Assembly: GCF_004785685.1 (NCBI RefSeq)
Contig: NZ_SRPF01000002.1
Location: 496,001-560,000 of the forward strand
Length of the DNA stretch: 64,000 nucleotides
DNA from: Marinobacter confluentis
GTDB lineage: Bacteria > Pseudomonadota > Gammaproteobacteria > Pseudomonadales > Oleiphilaceae
Reading direction: 5' to 3'
Made by a program: the position numbers and the translations under genes. The notes below the pieces were generated by a model. It searched no databases, was not told where the DNA came from, and saw nothing but the letters and a program-made list of their open reading frames with translations. Positions 1-8,521 of the stretch are shown one piece after another (positions within the stretch are counted from its first letter, which is position 1; each line of letters starts with the position of its first letter).

Positions 1-616
1 CCTCGAAGGAAAATAGCGATTCGACAGCTCGCTCTACCCGATAGCCGGATGAAGTCTCCGGCTGCGCCACAACGGTCCCGCTCTTACCCTCGACAAACTG
101 GTCACGCAAGCCATCAAGGCCGCTCTGTATCCGGCTGTAGCTGTCGTCAATGTCACTACCAAGCTGGTCATTCATCAGACCCATGGCCTGAATCTGTTCG
201 CGGGCTTCGGCAAACCCCTGTTCTACTCCGGCCCTGGCGTCTGACAGCAACCCGGCCAGACGTTCCGGATCAGCACCGGCGCGGGCCTCAGCCTGCAGGC
301 GCTGCTGCACAAACCCCAGAATCCGCTGGGCCACCACTTCCGCCGAAGGCGCTTCAAAGGCGGGCGCGGAAAATCGCCCGGACGCGCTTGCAGGCAGGTT
401 GCCTAACTGCTGCTCAAGACGCTGGGACAAGCGGGCTTTCAACACATTCATCGCGTCTTCAACAGTGCGGATGTCTGAACCCTGGGACTTCTGAGCTTTT
501 TGATCGCCGGTCACGCCCTGATTCGCAACGTCGCCGCGACCACGTCCGGGCTGACTGCCAGACGGCGACTCGGTGGTGGACCTTGAAAAGCCGGGCACGT
601 TAATGGGGGAAACCAT
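1..616 (-). CDS. DUF5610-type protein, 3' end cut by window edge
   Basis: Reading the minus strand from ATG at 616 gives an open frame of 205 codons that runs off the left edge without a stop, so the C-terminus is missing. The N-terminus is low-complexity and Ser/Gly/Gln rich (about 50 residues). It is followed by a helical, Ala/Gln/Glu-rich region with two segments rich in QRLEQQL- and QQRLQAEAR-like heptads. This architecture is what I associate with DUF5610 proteins of Pseudomonas and Marinobacter, whose function is unknown. The start is set by GAGG 9 bases upstream; an in-frame ATG at 625 lies directly on that GAGG and is less likely. The family assignment is from memory of the pattern and is moderate; the coding call is firm because the frame is open throughout with codon use like its neighbours. 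Confidence 0.6.
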   Translation of the reverse strand, partial: MVSPINVPGFSRSTTESPSGSQPGRGRGDVANQGVTGDQKAQKSQGSDIRTVEDAMNVLKARLSQRLEQQLGNLPASASGRFSAPAFEAPSAEVVAQRILGFVQQRLQAEARAGADPERLAGLLSDARAGVEQGFAEAREQIQAMGLMNDQLGSDIDDSYSRIQSGLDGLRDQFVEGKSGTVVAQPETSSGYRVERAVESLFSFE

Positions 617-704
617 GACAATCATCCTCGATTCCTGAATAAACAGGTTATCGACCGGCACCAGCAGCCCATTAAGAACATTTGGGTATTAGGCCCAAGC
701 CTTA

Positions 705-1145
705 CTAACGACGAAAGCGGGTTTCAAGCACGACAGCGGAATTGGTGCGCTCGACACCCTCAAGATTGCCGATCTGGTCCAGTACGGCGCTCAGTTCCTC
801 AAGCGACTGGGCCTGAACGATGGCGATCAGATCGTACTCACCGCTGACGGAATACAGCTGGGACACCTGGCTGATAGCTTCCAGAGCCCGGTTGGTGCGG
901 GCCGTCAGTTTCTGCAGCACCTTGATCGAAACATGGGCTTCTACCTGGCTGGCCGCATATTCACCACCCAGTTCCACTGAATAGCCACGGATAGCGCCGG
1001 AAGCTTCCAGCCTGGCGATGCGATTCTGCACGGTCGAGCGCGACAGGTTCAGCTGCCGCGCCAGATCCGACACGCTGATGCGGGCATTCTGGCGCAGGTG
1101 CAGTAGCAACGTCTGATCCTGGGGACTGAGCCTGTTAGTTTTCAT
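705..1145 (-). CDS. Lrp/AsnC-family transcriptional regulator
   Basis: A 146-residue protein with the two standard Lrp/AsnC parts: an N-terminal winged helix-turn-helix (about residues 5-60, with the ISVSDLARQLNLSRSTVQNRI segment as recognition unit) and a C-terminal RAM/AsnC effector domain (about 70-145, containing VSGEYDLIAIVQ). Members sense amino acids and usually act on the neighbouring gene. I start it at ATG 1145 because the family begins 8-10 residues before the first helix; the frame is open for 27 more codons upstream but that stretch is AT-rich promoter DNA. It is divergent from the arginine succinyltransferase gene at 1269, so local amino-acid-responsive control of that gene is the likely role (inference). 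Confidence 0.9.
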   Translation of the reverse strand: MKTNRLSPQDQTLLLHLRQNARISVSDLARQLNLSRSTVQNRIARLEASGAIRGYSVELGGEYAASQVEAHVSIKVLQKLTARTNRALEAISQVSQLYSVSGEYDLIAIVQAQSLEELSAVLDQIGNLEGVERTNSAVVLETRFRR

Positions 1146-1149
1146 GATT

Positions 1150-1224
1150 GCCATAATGATAAAAATATCTGTTAATTTGCCATAATTGTAAGTCAATCTA
1201 TCATTTTTATCACTGCAATATGGC
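1150..1224. promoter_or_regulatory. Divergent AT-rich control region with nested inverted repeats
   Basis: The space between the Lrp-type regulator and astA holds a perfect 10-bp inverted repeat, TGATAAAAAT at 1157-1166 and ATTTTTATCA at 1203-1212. It is flanked by an outer GCCATA (1150-1155) / TATGGC (1219-1224) pair. A further GCCATAAT copy lies at about 1179. Multiple AT-rich half-sites on the same face are typical of Lrp-family operators. The assignment to the adjacent regulator is inference. Confidence 0.5.
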
Positions 1225-1268
1225 ATCAGGCCAGGTCATACTGGGGCAAACCGGAAGAGGATTCCCCC

Positions 1269-2411
1269 ATGATCATTCGCCCCGTCGCCATGAGCGACCT
1301 TGCTGAACTCAAAACCATTGCCGCCGAATCCGGCCCCGGTTTCACCTCGCTGGTGAATGATCATGATTTTCTGGTCCAGAAGATCGAACGTTCTATAGCC
1401 AGTTTTGCCGATGCCAACGGGCAACAGGCGGCCGGGAGCTATCTGTTCGTGCTGGTGGAGCCGAACACCGGCAGCATCATGGGCACCACCGGCATTGAGG
1501 CATCAGTAGGCACCCGGCGCCCGCTTTACCACTACCGCGTAGGCCATGCCACACGCCAGTCGCCCACCCTTGGGCTGAGCCGCCATCAACAGACACTGAC
1601 CCTTTGCAACCACTACAAAGGCGGTAGTGAAATCTGCACGCTTTACCTGCGCCCGCAGTATCGACGCGCCTGGGCGGGCAAACTGCTGTCCCGGGTGCGG
1701 TTCCTGTTCATGGCCCAGCACCCGGAAAGATTCGCCAACACCGTGATTGCCGAAATGCGGGGCGTGTCTGACCCATCCGGCGAATCCCCCTTCTGGCGCT
1801 GGTTGCAGACACACTTTGTCGACCTGGATTTTGCCACCGTCAGCCAGATGGTCGGCACCGGCGACAACGGCTTTATTGCGGACCTGATGCCGGAACACCC
1901 CCTGTATACCAGCCTGATGGATGAACCGGCACGGGCCGTAATTGGCAAGGTCCATCCGGATACACGTCCGGCCTTGCATATGCTCGAGTCGGAGGGCTTC
2001 CGGTTCAACGGCTTTATCGACCCGTTTGACGGCGGGCCAACGATAGAAGCCCCGGTCCAGACGCTGCGATCAGTTCGCCAATCCAGCCACTGCCGCGCGC
2101 GCATTGGGCCTGACAGAACGCCTTCAAAAGCCCCATGGACAAACGGCGGACAGGGTAAGACACTGATGGTCGCAAACACCAGTTTGGCGGATTTCCGGGC
2201 GACCATCACCACCGCCGCCCGCTATCTGCCGGCCCACCAGCTACTGGAAATCCCCGAGTCCCTGGCAAACAGCCTGGGCCTGGACATCGACAGCATGGGC
2301 GGTGCCGACGTCTGGTTTGCTGACCTGGAGGCCGCGGGCCAGAACCAGAACCGGGCAATGGCCACAAGCCGCCAATCAGACCCCATCAAGGAGGCGTTCC
2401 GTGCACACTGA
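1269..2411 (+). CDS. astA: Arginine N-succinyltransferase (AstA/AruG family)
   Basis: A 380-residue protein of the arginine/ornithine N-succinyltransferase family (GNAT-like fold), which transfers succinyl from succinyl-CoA to the alpha-amino group of arginine, the first step of the AST arginine catabolic pathway. Family landmarks are the start MIIRPVAMSDLAEL, the central segment with CTLYLRPQYRRAWAGKLLSRVRFLFMA, MRGVSDPSGESPFW, and the C-terminal FDGGPTIEAPVQTLRSVR block. It is about 40 residues longer than the usual 340, the extra being a C-terminal tail beyond the FRA segment. Its last 11 bases overlap the next gene, so the two are translationally coupled. None of astB, astC, astD or astE lies nearby, so the substrate could be arginine, ornithine or a related amino acid. 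Confidence 0.88.
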   Translation: MIIRPVAMSDLAELKTIAAESGPGFTSLVNDHDFLVQKIERSIASFADANGQQAAGSYLFVLVEPNTGSIMGTTGIEASVGTRRPLYHYRVGHATRQSPTLGLSRHQQTLTLCNHYKGGSEICTLYLRPQYRRAWAGKLLSRVRFLFMAQHPERFANTVIAEMRGVSDPSGESPFWRWLQTHFVDLDFATVSQMVGTGDNGFIADLMPEHPLYTSLMDEPARAVIGKVHPDTRPALHMLESEGFRFNGFIDPFDGGPTIEAPVQTLRSVRQSSHCRARIGPDRTPSKAPWTNGGQGKTLMVANTSLADFRATITTAARYLPAHQLLEIPESLANSLGLDIDSMGGADVWFADLEAAGQNQNRAMATSRQSDPIKEAFRAH

Positions 2412-3222
2412 CAGAGACACCCTGTTCCAGAACCTGTGGGAAAACTATTGCGAGGTGACACCGTCAGCCGGGCACATCCACCGGCTGCTGGACAACACCC
2501 AGGGCAAGGCCATCGTCAACGATCACATCGCGCTTCGAACCTTCAACCCGGACAGGCTCAACCTGGAAAAGCTGGCGGCGCATTTCAAGGCCCTGGGCTA
2601 TCAGCAGGGCGGCGAATATCATTTCAAAGCCAAGAAGCTGTATGCCCAACATTTTGAACACCCGGACCCGACCGCCCCCAAAGTTTTCATTTCCGAGCTC
2701 TTGGTCGACCAGTGCTCGGCGGCTCTGCAGTCCACCGTTCACGCCCTGGTAGACGCAGTGGATCCGTCAGTGACCACTGCCGACAACTTCCTCTATTCCG
2801 GTCGCCACTGGGATCTCGATTACGCCACCTATCAACAGCTTCTGGAGGAGAGCGAGTACGCCGCATGGCTTGCCGCCTGGGGCTATCGCGCCAACCACTT
2901 TACCGTCAGCGTGAACCATCTGAGCCAGTTCAAAACCCTGGCGGAGGTCAACCAGCGCCTGAAAGATGAGGGCTACCAGTTGAACAGCTCCGGCGGTGAG
3001 ATCAAAGGCTCACCGGAGGAACTCCTGGAGCAGTCTTCCACCATGGCGGATCGCGCGGAGGTGGCATTCTCCGACAAGAATGCCATCATCCCGAGCTGCT
3101 TTTACGAGTTTGCCCTGCGCTATCCCAAAGCCGACGGACAGCTCTACAGCGGGTTTGTGGCCGCCTCTGCCGACAAGATCTTCGAAAGTACTGATAGCAA
3201 CCGCACTGACAACAAACGCTGA
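2401..3222 (+). CDS. DUF1338 protein, 2-oxoadipate dioxygenase/decarboxylase family
   Basis: A 273-residue DUF1338 protein. Characterised members of the superfamily (HglS/YdcJ type) are VOC-fold Fe(II) enzymes that turn 2-oxoadipate into D-2-hydroxyglutarate in lysine catabolism. The metal and substrate signature can be seen: H42 and R46 in VNDHIALRTF, a second His in ANHFTVSVNH, and a Glu in CFYEFALRYP. The start is GTG 2401, fixed by a perfect AAGGAGG at 2388-2394 with six bases spacing; the open frame continues upstream inside astA but has no such signal. Overlap with astA implies one operon and a linked metabolic step. This protein is the short (about 270 aa) form, so its real substrate may differ from 2-oxoadipate. 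Confidence 0.82.
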   Translation: MHTDRDTLFQNLWENYCEVTPSAGHIHRLLDNTQGKAIVNDHIALRTFNPDRLNLEKLAAHFKALGYQQGGEYHFKAKKLYAQHFEHPDPTAPKVFISELLVDQCSAALQSTVHALVDAVDPSVTTADNFLYSGRHWDLDYATYQQLLEESEYAAWLAAWGYRANHFTVSVNHLSQFKTLAEVNQRLKDEGYQLNSSGGEIKGSPEELLEQSSTMADRAEVAFSDKNAIIPSCFYEFALRYPKADGQLYSGFVAASADKIFESTDSNRTDNKR

Positions 3223-3293
3223 AGCAGAGACAATCCCGACATCATTTCGTAGACGACAGTGATTGCAAACTTATTGTCTGATAAGGGTTTTTG

Positions 3294-4079
3294 ATGTTCG
3301 GTGATTTAAGCGTTGTGTGGATGGGGTCGATCGCCAGCCTGCTGGCCGGCCTGGGCACGGGTGTCGGCGCGCTGGGTGTGTTTGCTGTCCGCCGCCTGAC
3401 ACCCTCGCTGCAGGATGGCATGCTCAGCGCCGCAGCGGGCGTGATGCTCGCTGCTTCCTTCTTCTCGCTGCTGTTACCGGGCATTGAATACGGCGAAGAA
3501 CTCACAGGGACAACCTGGACCGCGACGCTCATTGTCATCCTGGGATTGCTGATGGGCGCCATTTTGCTCTACATGATTCACCAGCGCCTGCCCCACGAAC
3601 ACTTCCGGCTTGGCCGGGAAGGGCCGCAAAGCGCTCGTGTCCGCCGCATCTGGCTATTCATCATTGCCATTGCACTGCATAACTTTCCCGAGGGCATGGC
3701 GGTCGGCGTTGGTTTTGGCGGCGGCAATATTGGTAACGGCACCGCTCTGGCGATCGGCATTGGCCTGCAGAATATTCCTGAAGGCCTGGCAGTGGCCATA
3801 TCCCTGCTGGCCATTGAAAAGTCGAGGTTGAAGGCGTTCACCATCGCCCTGCTCACAGGGCTGCTGGAGCCACTGGGCGGGTTGTTTGGCAGCACCATGG
3901 TGTGGCTAGCAGAGCCACTGATGCCCTGGACCCTGGGCTTTGCGGCCGGCGCGATGATCTTCATCATCAGCGATGAAATCATTCCCGAAACCCACCGCGG
4001 CGAACACAAAACCCTGGCGACCTTCTCGCTGCTGGGCGGTTTCGTGGTGATGATGTTTCTGGACGCAACCCTGGGTTAG
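3294..4079 (+). CDS. ZIP-family divalent metal transporter
   Basis: A 261-residue inner-membrane protein with about eight hydrophobic helices and the two ZIP metal-binding signatures, HNFPEGMAVGVG in TM4 and QNIPEGLAVAIS in TM5. It takes up zinc and possibly other divalent metals and resembles the GufA/ZupT branch. The loop between TM3 and TM4 has a short His-containing stretch (HQRLPHEHF) as in other ZIPs. The start is ATG 3294 with AAGGG six bases before it; a TTG directly upstream is the only other option. It stands alone between the DUF1338 gene and the convergent TauE-type gene. Confidence 0.9.
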   Translation: MFGDLSVVWMGSIASLLAGLGTGVGALGVFAVRRLTPSLQDGMLSAAAGVMLAASFFSLLLPGIEYGEELTGTTWTATLIVILGLLMGAILLYMIHQRLPHEHFRLGREGPQSARVRRIWLFIIAIALHNFPEGMAVGVGFGGGNIGNGTALAIGIGLQNIPEGLAVAISLLAIEKSRLKAFTIALLTGLLEPLGGLFGSTMVWLAEPLMPWTLGFAAGAMIFIISDEIIPETHRGEHKTLATFSLLGGFVVMMFLDATLG

Positions 4080-4106
4080 GCCTGCTTTGATACGCCAAAG
4101 CCCGCG

Positions 4107-4895
4107 TCAGGCTGACGCAATCACCTGAAACATTCCGATGCTGCTGACAATCAGCAGCACCGAACCCAGCACCCTGAAAAACACCGGGGTCTCGGCTTTG
4201 AGTATCCGGTCGTGAGCATAAAGCCCGATAATATGGCCCACCGCAGCGCAGGGCAGAAGCCAGAGGTGATGGATCAGCTGCAGGTCAATATCCAGCCAAA
4301 TAAACGCCGCCATCTTGATCAGCACCAGAATGAACCAGAGCGCAAACAGCGTGTCCCGCAGCTTCTCCTTCGGCAGATGCTGGGCCACCACCGCAATAAT
4401 CAGGGGTGCACCGATCAGCGAGGTACCACTGACGTAACCACCCAGCATCAGGAACACCACATCAATAAACCGGTTGTTACTGCGAAACGGACGGTCGAGA
4501 ATGTAGGACATGGAATACACCGCCACAATCACGAAAATAATCAGGCTCATGATGTCTGAAGGCAGGGTAATCAGGCCGAATACGCCGATCAGTTTCGGCA
4601 CAATCATGATCGCCAGAATGCGCCAGAGGTAGCGCCAGTCGACGGTGCCAGCGGATGCCCTGCCCTGATCGTCAACTCTTGATGACTTTCGATTATTCAT
4701 CCAGATGGTGAGCGACGAAAATACCAGCAGATGCACCGCAATCAGTGGCAGGAACAGCAGCGGGTTGTCTACCACCAGCAACAGAAACGGCAGCGACAGC
4801 ACCGCACCGCCAAATCCCAGCCCGGAACGGACAAAACCACTCCAGACAAAAATCAGACCGATCAGGACATACTGGTACAACGCCAGGTCAGACAT
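4107..4895 (-). CDS. TauE/SafE-family membrane exporter
   Basis: A 262-residue integral membrane protein with about eight hydrophobic helices. The family hallmark repeats are seen as SGFVRSGLGFGGAVLSLPFLLL near the N-terminus and LGGYVSGTSLIGAPLIIAVVAQ in the second half. TauE/SafE proteins export sulfite, sulfoacetate or other organic anions; nothing nearby identifies the substrate here. It is transcribed towards the ZIP gene (28 bases between stops). GAG lies seven bases before the start ATG. Confidence 0.88.
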   Translation of the reverse strand: MSDLALYQYVLIGLIFVWSGFVRSGLGFGGAVLSLPFLLLVVDNPLLFLPLIAVHLLVFSSLTIWMNNRKSSRVDDQGRASAGTVDWRYLWRILAIMIVPKLIGVFGLITLPSDIMSLIIFVIVAVYSMSYILDRPFRSNNRFIDVVFLMLGGYVSGTSLIGAPLIIAVVAQHLPKEKLRDTLFALWFILVLIKMAAFIWLDIDLQLIHHLWLLPCAAVGHIIGLYAHDRILKAETPVFFRVLGSVLLIVSSIGMFQVIASA

Positions 4896-5173
4896 ATGGT
4901 TACTCGACAGTGCTACTAACTAGATAGTGCTGCTCGGATGACGTCAGCCAAGCCACAGGAAACCAGGGGCTGAGAGCATACCCATCACCTTTCCTTACTT
5001 CCAGTAACAAATAGGCTACTTTTTTACCGTTGCGGCCGGCGCCGTCACTGACTAAATATTAAGCAATGACTCTTCCGGGATTCCGCCAGAGCCTTCAAAA
5101 CCAATTTAATAACAATCATGGCACCATCGAACTGAAGACCGCGAACTCAGTCGCATGGTGGAGGGAACCAGCT

Positions 5174-5839
5174 ATGTCAGCAGCAGTTGAGCACCTTGAA
5201 GAACGGCTTGAAGATGCCGGTGAACTACTTGAAGACATCATGCCATCGGCAATCACATTGGCAATGATGCTGCGCCAGCGCACCATGGCGGCCTGGATGC
5301 GCACCGAATTTGACGGATACGCCAACGTAGACGACCTGCCCCCCTACCGGCGTGACGTGATGGGTTACATTGTTGCCCGATCACCGCAATATGGCTGGAT
5401 ACCGGCCCCGGTCGACGATAAACAGAAGCAGAAGTTCGGGCGTAGGGATATGCTGGAAGGCGTGAAGTCCCTTGAGAAAACCTGTCTCAAATGCAAAAAA
5501 GGCACAGGCAACCGGATTGTCTTTGATAAAGAGGAAATGGCGCTTCTGCAGTCAAACATCAACCTGACGGCCGAACTGGCTATTACCATCAGCCGGGAAA
5601 ACTACAATCGGTTGCTGCGGGTTATCCGGACTTCGCTGTATCTCTGGTGTCAGGAGCTCAAGGCCGCCGGCATTGGCGGTGATCACAATTCCTACAGTGC
5701 CACTGAACGCGCCGGCGCAGCACATCTGGACAACCCGGAGTTGTTCTGGCGTCCGGCCATGGAAAACACGACGGACCAGCGCATTCCGGACGTCCGGGAG
5801 GTCGGCTTCTTCGACCGGTTCTTCGGGCGCGCAAGCTAG
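5174..5839 (+). CDS. AbiTii-domain protein
   Basis: A 221-residue soluble protein that matches the AbiTii domain layout along its whole length. There is an N-terminal helical part with LLEDIMP and LRQRTMAAWMRTEFDGY (residues 16-49), then the family turn DDLPPYRR (53-60) and YGWIPAP (73-79), and a C-terminal helical half with an LAITISRENYNRLLRVIRTSLYLWC-like segment (written here as pieces of one helix). AbiTii was named from an abortive-infection context but its biochemistry is not established to my knowledge. Two Cys pairs (TCLKCKKG) could bind metal. I start at ATG 5174, which has GGAGGG about eight bases upstream; an ATG at 5066 in the same frame has no ribosome site. It ends five bases from the convergent OmpA-like gene. 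A defence role is inference only. Confidence 0.75.
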   Translation: MSAAVEHLEERLEDAGELLEDIMPSAITLAMMLRQRTMAAWMRTEFDGYANVDDLPPYRRDVMGYIVARSPQYGWIPAPVDDKQKQKFGRRDMLEGVKSLEKTCLKCKKGTGNRIVFDKEEMALLQSNINLTAELAITISRENYNRLLRVIRTSLYLWCQELKAAGIGGDHNSYSATERAGAAHLDNPELFWRPAMENTTDQRIPDVREVGFFDRFFGRAS

Positions 5840-5844
5840 ACCGG

Positions 5845-6861
5845 TCAGCGGTCAGTCAGTTTGATCTCGATCCGTCGGTTTCGCTGAAGCGCCTCAGCGG
5901 AACCGCCCTGATCTACCGGGAAATACTCGCCAAAACCTGCCGCCGCCATTCTGGACTGGGGCACTCCTTCTGACGCCAGATACCTCACCACAGCCACTGC
6001 CCTGGCCGTGGACAGTTCCCAGTTGGATGGAAACTCTTCGGTGTTGATTGGAACACGGTCAGTATGGCCATCGATACGCAGTATCCAGTCGATATCACCG
6101 GGGATTTCTGACACTACGTCCAGCAATACGCTGGCGAGCTTGTCCAGTTCCTGCTGGCCACTCTCATCAAGGCTTGCGGAGCCTGAGGCAAACAGCAGCT
6201 CGGACGGCAGAAGGAAGCGGTCGCCCACTATCCGGATGTTCTCGTTATCCTGAAGGATTTCCCGAAGCCGGCCAAAAAACTCCGACTGATAACGCTCAAG
6301 CTGATTGACCCGCTCTGCCAGCAGGGTATTCAGGCGCTTACCCACATCGGCAAGCTCTGCCTCTTTTTCCGCCGTCACCTCTTTTTGCAGACGCAATGCC
6401 GCGGCTATTCTGGCCAGTTGGTCCTGCAATGCCGCAATCTGCCTTGAAAGCTGCAGAATGATCGCCTGCCGGGCTTCGGACTGTTCGGCCTGCTGCGCCA
6501 TACGCGCTTCAGCATTGAACTGCTGTTCCAGGCGGCTGTCGCGCTCTTCTTCCAGAGCCTCTGACAGCTCGGCTTTCTCCGCCAGGGTTTCGCCGTATTC
6601 GGTCTGAAGCGCAGACATCGCCTGCTCCAGCGCCTGGGTCTCTTCCTGTTCAAGGCCCAGGAGCCGGGAGATTTCCTGCAGCCGGCTATTTAACCGGGCC
6701 AGCTCTGAATCCCTGTCAGACAGGACCTGGGCCAGGTAAAGCTGGCTGACCACGTAGATCATCAACATGAAAATGATCAGCATCAACAGGGCTGACAGGG
6801 CATCGACATAACCGGGCCACACGTTGATGGTGCTCCGGCTCCGGCGCTTGGATCCAATCAT
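5845..6861 (-). CDS. OmpA/MotB-domain protein with coiled coil (stator-like partner)
   Basis: A 338-residue protein with one N-terminal membrane helix (about residues 18-43, preceded by NVWPGYVDALSALLMLIIF, MotB-like including an Asp), a long Gln/Glu/Ala coiled coil (about 45-200), and a C-terminal OmpA-like peptidoglycan-binding domain with RIDGHTDRVPI and NWELSTARAVAVVRYL (about 215-335). It overlaps the upstream MotA-like gene by four bases (ATGA), so the two form a proton-driven channel unit anchored to the cell wall. The coiled coil is longer than in flagellar MotB and no flagellar or chemotaxis genes are near, so this is one of the non-flagellar MotAB-like pairs of unknown task. Confidence 0.88.
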   Translation of the reverse strand: MIGSKRRSRSTINVWPGYVDALSALLMLIIFMLMIYVVSQLYLAQVLSDRDSELARLNSRLQEISRLLGLEQEETQALEQAMSALQTEYGETLAEKAELSEALEEERDSRLEQQFNAEARMAQQAEQSEARQAIILQLSRQIAALQDQLARIAAALRLQKEVTAEKEAELADVGKRLNTLLAERVNQLERYQSEFFGRLREILQDNENIRIVGDRFLLPSELLFASGSASLDESGQQELDKLASVLLDVVSEIPGDIDWILRIDGHTDRVPINTEEFPSNWELSTARAVAVVRYLASEGVPQSRMAAAGFGEYFPVDQGGSAEALQRNRRIEIKLTDR

Positions 6862-7604
6862 GGCTGATCCGTCAGCTCGTTCTCGTCATAGACTTCCGCG
6901 GCGCGCCCCACCAGGTTGGTGACGCCAGTCAGCCACTCTTCCAGGCCGTCGTAAAAGCGATTCTGGGCGTGGCCTGCCTGTATATCCAGAAACCCCAGAA
7001 TCAGAGAGCCACCCAGCCCCAGCAGGGACGAACTGAACGCGGTGCCCATGCCCTCCAACGGCTCCAGCAACCCGGCCTGCAGCCGGCCAAACACCTTGCC
7101 GAAATCTTCCTGGCCCATATCCAGATCAACAATCACAGCACCCACTGCATTGATAGTGCCCAGCAGGCCCCAGAAGGTACCCAGCAGACCCAGGAAAATC
7201 AGCAGACTGATAAAGTAGCGGGTGATTTCCCGCTGCTCGTCCATGCGGCTGTGAATGCCGTCGAGCACGGTGCGCAGGGAAAGCGTGGACAGCGAAAACC
7301 GGTCGCGCTTGGCATCGTCATTGAGCTGGCGCGCCAGCGGCTTTAGCAGGCGGGGTTCCTGCAAGACCGACAGCCCGGCGTTGCCGGTCCGGAACTGGGC
7401 AATCCAGCGCAGTTCCGGAAACAGCACAAATACCTGCCGATAGGTGATGGCAATCCCCACCAACAACACGCCCAGGATCAGGAGATTGAACACCCAGTTA
7501 GCCAGGAAAGCCGTCTGAAGGGGCTGGTACAGCAGTGCGCAAACCACCACCACGACGGCCAGAAAGGTGGTCATCCAGAACAGGGTGTGCTTGGGGTTAC
7601 TCAT
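6858..7604 (-). CDS. MotA/TolQ/ExbB-like proton channel protein
   Basis: A 248-residue membrane protein with two N-terminal helices (about residues 8-55), a cytoplasmic segment, and two C-terminal helices. The conserved channel part TRYFISLLIFLGLLGTFWGL and the GMGTAFSSSLLGLGGSLILG segment are typical of the MotA/TolQ/ExbB family. It works with the downstream OmpA/MotB-like protein, with which it overlaps by four bases. ATG 7604 is preferred to an in-frame GTG three codons upstream; neither has a strong ribosome site. There is no ZorC, ZorD or ZorE type gene beside it, so a Zorya assignment is not supported. Confidence 0.87.
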   Translation of the reverse strand: MSNPKHTLFWMTTFLAVVVVVCALLYQPLQTAFLANWVFNLLILGVLLVGIAITYRQVFVLFPELRWIAQFRTGNAGLSVLQEPRLLKPLARQLNDDAKRDRFSLSTLSLRTVLDGIHSRMDEQREITRYFISLLIFLGLLGTFWGLLGTINAVGAVIVDLDMGQEDFGKVFGRLQAGLLEPLEGMGTAFSSSLLGLGGSLILGFLDIQAGHAQNRFYDGLEEWLTGVTNLVGRAAEVYDENELTDQP

Positions 7605-7711
7605 GAAAGGCACCGATCAGAAACAAGGGTATGCCCTAACGCTAGCACACACCCCGGACCCGTGCGTTAAATAACCGTTACTGACCTTTATTCCTGACGC
7701 AATACCCGGAA

Positions 7712-8521
7712 TTACTGGGTGTATTCCGCCAGAATGGCCGACAGCTCGCCGGCCGCGCGGGCTTCATCGATAGCCGACTGAAGATCCTCAACCACTTCCG
7801 GATCAGTTTCGTTGCTGACCGCCAGATACATCGGCGTTTCGCGGAACACCAGCACCGGCTTGAGGCCGGTAATGCCGTGCTTTTCTTCCGCAATCAGCGG
7901 GCCGACAGCACCGTCAGTGACCCATAGATCAGCCTGACCAAGGGTCAGACGTCGCGGGTTCTGCTCGCCACTGACATTCGCAATAACGTCAAAGCCTTCG
8001 TCAATCAGGTAATCGGACATCACGTCGCCTTTGTACCCGGCAATCTTGTACTGGCGAGCTTCATCCAGCGAATTCAGGGTAATGTCTGAATCCGGGGCCG
8101 CAAACAGGGTCCACTCGATGGACGCCAGCGGGCCAACCCACTGGAACTCGTTTTCCCGCTCTTCCGTTCTGGCCGTGCAGAAAAGGCCGTGGTTCTCGCG
8201 CCCCTGAACCCAGTTATAGGCCAGACTCCAGTCGCGCATTTTCATGATGAAGTGGTAATCCAGGCGGGACATCATGGCTTTTACCATGTCCGTGCAGATA
8301 CCGGTAATGTCCTCCGCCTCATGGGCGAAGCTCTGGCCGGTCACGGCCGCATTGTAGGGTGGGTAACTTTCCGTGAATATGTAAAAGCGCTCGCCGTCGT
8401 TCGCGCTCACCTGCGAGCTCGCAGCTACCATCAGCACAAGGCCCGCAAGCGCTCCAGACCCTGTTTTTATCCGAAATCGCCGCCCCAGCCCTACCAAGGT
8501 GCTTTTAAGGTTTCTAACCAT
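7712..8521 (-). CDS. Periplasmic substrate-binding protein, family 3 (amino-acid type)
   Basis: A 269-residue secreted protein with a signal peptide ending near residue 40 (after QVSA). It then has the bilobed PBPb fold: the first lobe begins ERFYIFTESYPPYNAA, then ITGICTDMVKAMMSRLDY, and the hinge region reads DLWVTDGAVGPLIAEE. This class binds amino acids and related small solutes, but stand-alone copies without a permease, as here, are common in marine gammaproteobacteria and have uncertain roles. The start ATG 8521 is preceded by a G-rich stretch (GGGGGGA). There is no ABC permease or sensor kinase next to it. Confidence 0.85.
   Translation of the reverse strand: MVRNLKSTLVGLGRRFRIKTGSGALAGLVLMVAASSQVSANDGERFYIFTESYPPYNAAVTGQSFAHEAEDITGICTDMVKAMMSRLDYHFIMKMRDWSLAYNWVQGRENHGLFCTARTEERENEFQWVGPLASIEWTLFAAPDSDITLNSLDEARQYKIAGYKGDVMSDYLIDEGFDVIANVSGEQNPRRLTLGQADLWVTDGAVGPLIAEEKHGITGLKPVLVFRETPMYLAVSNETDPEVVEDLQSAIDEARAAGELSAILAEYTQ

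Noticed and set aside
1269..3222. Complete AST arginine catabolic operon
   Set aside because: Only astA is present; astB, astC, astD and astE are not in the window.
4968..4998. A GGGGCTGAGAGCATACCC-like stretch resembling the 5' half of a TPP riboswitch
   Set aside because: The second half of the thi box (GAACCTGATC and the CGnAGGGA end) is absent and the neighbouring genes are not thiamine-related.
5174..7604. Zorya defence system
   Set aside because: Only MotA/OmpA-like genes are present; ZorC/D or ZorE are missing and MotA is far shorter than ZorA.
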